Shown piece after piece: positions 61,654 through 64,000 of a stretch of 64,000 bases of DNA. Under the pieces are notes generated by a model. It ran no database searches. It saw only the letters and a program-made list of their open reading frames with translations, and was not told the DNA's origin. The first letter of the stretch is position 1. Each line of letters opens with the position of its first letter. The stretch covers positions 1,798,001-1,862,000 of the forward strand of contig JACGZH010000002.1 of assembly GCA_014706385.1 (NCBI GenBank), read 5' to 3'. The translations under genes and the position numbers were made by a program. Origin of the DNA: Phaffia rhodozyma. Taxonomy: Eukaryota; Basidiomycota; Tremellomycetes; Cystofilobasidiales; Mrakiaceae.

Positions 61654-61917
61654 GGTCTACCAGAATGTATGGGATAGACTTCAACGAACAGGATGAGGAG
61701 AGAAGAAGAAGGACAGCGAGTTGATGTTAGATGATGAAGGTTGATCGATCAAATAATGAGAATCCCGTTTCTGTTCTTTCAACTTTTGACCATCATCATC
61801 ATCGTCCTCGTCCTCACCATCAATCATACCATCTACCTTCGTTCTTGTCTCTGCTGCCTCCCTTGATCTATCAGGCTTTAGTGTAAACGCTGGCTGTTGT
61901 AGCGTTTGATTATCAAT
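61654..61917. promoter_or_regulatory. Shared promoter of BUD13 and GPALPP gene
   Basis: 264 bases between two divergent ATGs. A run of CATCATCATCATCGTCCTCGTC is at 61791-61812. No other motif is recognised. Confidence 0.5.
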
Positions 61918-63434
61918 ATGCCTATCGGACCTTCTCTCCCTCCACATCTCCAACTACCTCGACCGGACTCACCCGACGACGAGGAAGACGAAGACGATGC
62001 TTACGGACCGTCACTCCCTTCTCGTCCGGCTGTTTCCTCATCCGCCTCCTCTTCTATTGGACCCTCTCTTCCGCCTTCGCTAGCTCGAACACAGCAACCT
62101 GTACAGCCTGGATCCAACAAAGAAGATTCTGGCGACGACGACGACGAGGAGAGCGGCTCGATCGGTCCAGCTTTACCTCCTCACCTTCAAGCGCGACGTC
62201 AAGCAGGACCTTCAGTCTCCAAGCCTCAACCGAGAGTCGGTCCGACGCTTCCTCCGTCAAACTATCAGGCTCCTTCGCCTCCCTCCACGTCAGCTCAGAG
62301 CTACGGATATGATGACGATAGCGACGATGATCTCGTCGGTCCGGTTCCTGTTCCAGAGGGAGCACAAGATGATGGATCATCTGCGTTAAGAGACTTCGAG
62401 GAGAGACAACGAAGGTGGGCTGAACAGAGAGAGGTTTGTCTTTCTTTTTCTTGTAACTCTCCTACTTCTTCTTCTTCTTCCTCCTTTTTTTTTCTTCTTT
62501 TTTTTCATCCCTTTCTTGTAAGAACAATAGCTTAACATATGTATCTAATTGATATCTGCAGGAAGCGGCCAAGCCAAAAGAAATGAAACGGGAGGAATGG
62601 ATGTTGAAACCTCCCGAGGCCAGTGATTTCCTATCGAGTTTGTCCCTCTATGTCTGCTCTCCATATCCATTCTACAGATGACCATACCAGTGGATGAACG
62701 ATGGATCAACCCTATTGATGGACTCTGATATACATCGCACGGTTTACTTTCCCGTTCCAACCAGATCTGGATCCAACCAAAATACCGAGAGGACAAACGG
62801 CGTTCAGTCGGACGTCTGCTGCTCCTATCAAGAAGGAAGATCAAAGTCTCTGGACCGAGACTCCTGCCGAAGTGAGCAGAACAAGATTCTCTAAAGTCTC
62901 TAATGTTGCGCTCCGAGTCCCTCTCTCTGACTAGATACAACTGCGATCCATTTGATCACAAACAGCGTAAACAACGACTGGCGGATGAGGTATCAGGAAA
63001 GAGGAAGCGAGCGGAAAACTCTGTGCGAGTGCCGAACGACGAAGAGGCTGACGAGATCAGAAGACGAAAGATTCGGGACGCGGAGCTTCAGGCCGAGATC
63101 GACTACCACAACGTATGTGCCCAGAGATTTGTTCACTCTTCTGTTCTTGCGTTCTGTCGTGTGACCGACCTTGTTTTCTTTACAACCGGATACGAATTAA
63201 TCTTGCAAAAAGAAAAAACACCGAGGTAGTTCTCTGCTTGATATCCACGGCAAATCCGTCGAGGACGCGAAAAAGAAAGGCAAGGACGGTGGTCCTCCTC
63301 CGATCTGGGATCGGGATCTACACATGTCCGTCGGTGGAAAGCTGATGGACGACAAGGACCGGACGGCCAAGATCCTGGACGCTCAGGGTTTGGGATCCAG
63401 GTTCGGACATGCCAAAGGCGGAGCGTACTCATAA
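61918..63434 (+). CDS. GPALPP1: GPALPP-motif protein (GPALPP1/DUF3752)
   Basis: Nuclear protein of the GPALPP1/DUF3752 family, found with splicing factors in animals and fungi. The start at 61918 gives MPIGPSLPPHLQLPRPDSPD. The family motif repeats as IGPSLPPHL, YGPSLPSRP, IGPSLPPSL, IGPALPPHL, VGPTLPPSN and VGPVPVP within the first 150 residues, separated by acidic stretches (DEEDEDDA, DDDSDDDLVGP). An exon then carries KEMKREEWMLKPPEASDFLS, the DUF3752 start, with LDPTKIPRGQTAFSRTSA and LWTETPAE, then KRKRAENSVRVPNDEEADEI, RGSSLLDIHGKSVEDAKKKG and the C-terminal WDRDLHMSVGGKLMDDKDRT, ending GSRFGHAKGGAYS. Five or six exons. Identification is firm; a molecular activity is not known. Confidence 0.92.
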
Positions 63435-63538
63435 AGTGTTGAAAGAGCAGGCAGGCCGACTGTGCTTACGATATAGGAAACATTATATACAATTTTTATT
63501 ATGAAGAAATAATAGGATTGACGGTCTTATTAAATCTG

Positions 63539-64000
63539 TTACTTGGATACAGGATCGCACGGTTTTGTCGACAACTGTAGAGAGATAGAGAGAAGCATGA
63601 GCGAACGGAACGGAACGAGCGAGTAGAGAGCAGTGGAAGAAAGCCAATACTAACCGTGAGACCGTGGATACCGGCGATCTCCTCCTTCAGAATCTCATTC
63701 ACCAGTCGGTGCTGCTTGACCTTAGAGATTCCGATGAATGCTGGGGAAGCGACGTTGATAGCGTAGAACGTTCCACAGCCACCTGATTAAGTCAAGCCCA
63801 TGAACGCGCACACACATATGTCCCAGGAAGAGAAGAGCAGGACAAGCGAAGCAAGAACAAGGAGAAAAGGAATAAGAAAAAAATTGAGCAAAAGGGGATT
63901 GGTCAGTTTCATTTTGAACCATGGGGGCACGTTTCAGGATTGTACCAATCGGCTAGCTCCCCTCCTCTGCCTGAGACTATATTGCACACGGAGAAGAGAG
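63539..64000 (-). CDS. BOL3: BolA-like protein, Bol3 type (partial, runs off the right edge)
   Basis: Mitochondrial BolA protein, which with Nfu1/Grx5 helps transfer [4Fe-4S] clusters to lipoate synthase and succinate dehydrogenase. The last two exons are seen: 63654-63780 encodes GGCGTFYAINVASPAFIGIS, then KVKQHRLVNEILKEEIAGIH with GLT; the final 36-base exon ends at 63539 with LSTKPCDPVSK. The SGGCG-like start and V-x-QHRLVN are BolA hallmarks, with the GGCG form that marks Bol3/BOLA3. The upstream exon lies near 63940-64000 and continues beyond the window, so the N terminus is missing. The stop faces the GPALPP gene, only 104 bases away. Confidence 0.85.

Overview
The window is nuclear DNA of an intron-rich basidiomycete yeast. 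Nearly every gene is split by short GT-AG introns of about 37-150 bases, reading frames continue only after splicing, and all recognisable proteins are of fungal type. Arginine is written almost only as CGA in the strongly expressed genes (clearest in the ATP synthase beta gene). Together with a GC content near 50 % this resembles Cystofilobasidiales such as Phaffia/Xanthophyllomyces. That placement is an inference from style, not a database match.

I support 28 protein genes, 27 complete and one cut by the right edge. Left to right: fructose-1,6-bisphosphatase (+); a GT61 glycosyltransferase (-); a leucine-rich-repeat-like protein (+); a tandem PH-domain protein (-); a type II membrane protein with a GDSL-like motif (-); an unrecognised protein (-); an unrecognised acidic protein (+); Nce101 (-); Bfr1 (+); replication protein A large subunit (-); a small Hva1/TUDOR-type protein (+); a GPHR/GPR89 membrane protein (-); aspartate-semialdehyde dehydrogenase (-); Shr3 (+); ATP synthase beta (+); TAF1 (-); a JMJD7-like JmjC hydroxylase (-); a GFA-domain protein (-); Pub1 (-); prohibitin 1 (-); a fungal cystathionine gamma-synthase (+); Ubc4 (+); a secreted repeat-rich protein (+); the 24-kDa subunit of complex I (-); a small putative mitochondrial protein (+); Bud13 (-); a GPALPP-motif protein (+); and a mitochondrial-type BolA protein (-, partial).

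This is ordinary housekeeping chromosome: I found no transposase, integrase, gene cluster, CRISPR array, rRNA or tRNA. Several neighbours are divergent pairs sharing a promoter, and some pairings make functional sense. HOM2 and SHR3 (amino-acid synthesis and amino-acid permease folding) share 493 bases with a TGACTC site. BUD13 and the GPALPP gene (both linked to splicing) share 264 bases. Prohibitin 1 and cystathionine gamma-synthase share 341 bases with a TCACGTGA site. The RPA1 promoter holds four ACGCGT boxes, the classical signal for G1/S expression. CACGTG boxes sit 50-225 bases upstream of several start codons.

The most unusual stretch is the 678-base divergent region between the complex I 24-kDa gene and the small mitochondrial gene (57627-58304). 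It contains a nested set of near-perfect inverted repeats that would fold into a three-way junction with flanking hairpins, bordered by repeated GTAACCAA/TTGGTTAC motifs. It may be an unannotated structured RNA or a short non-autonomous mobile element.
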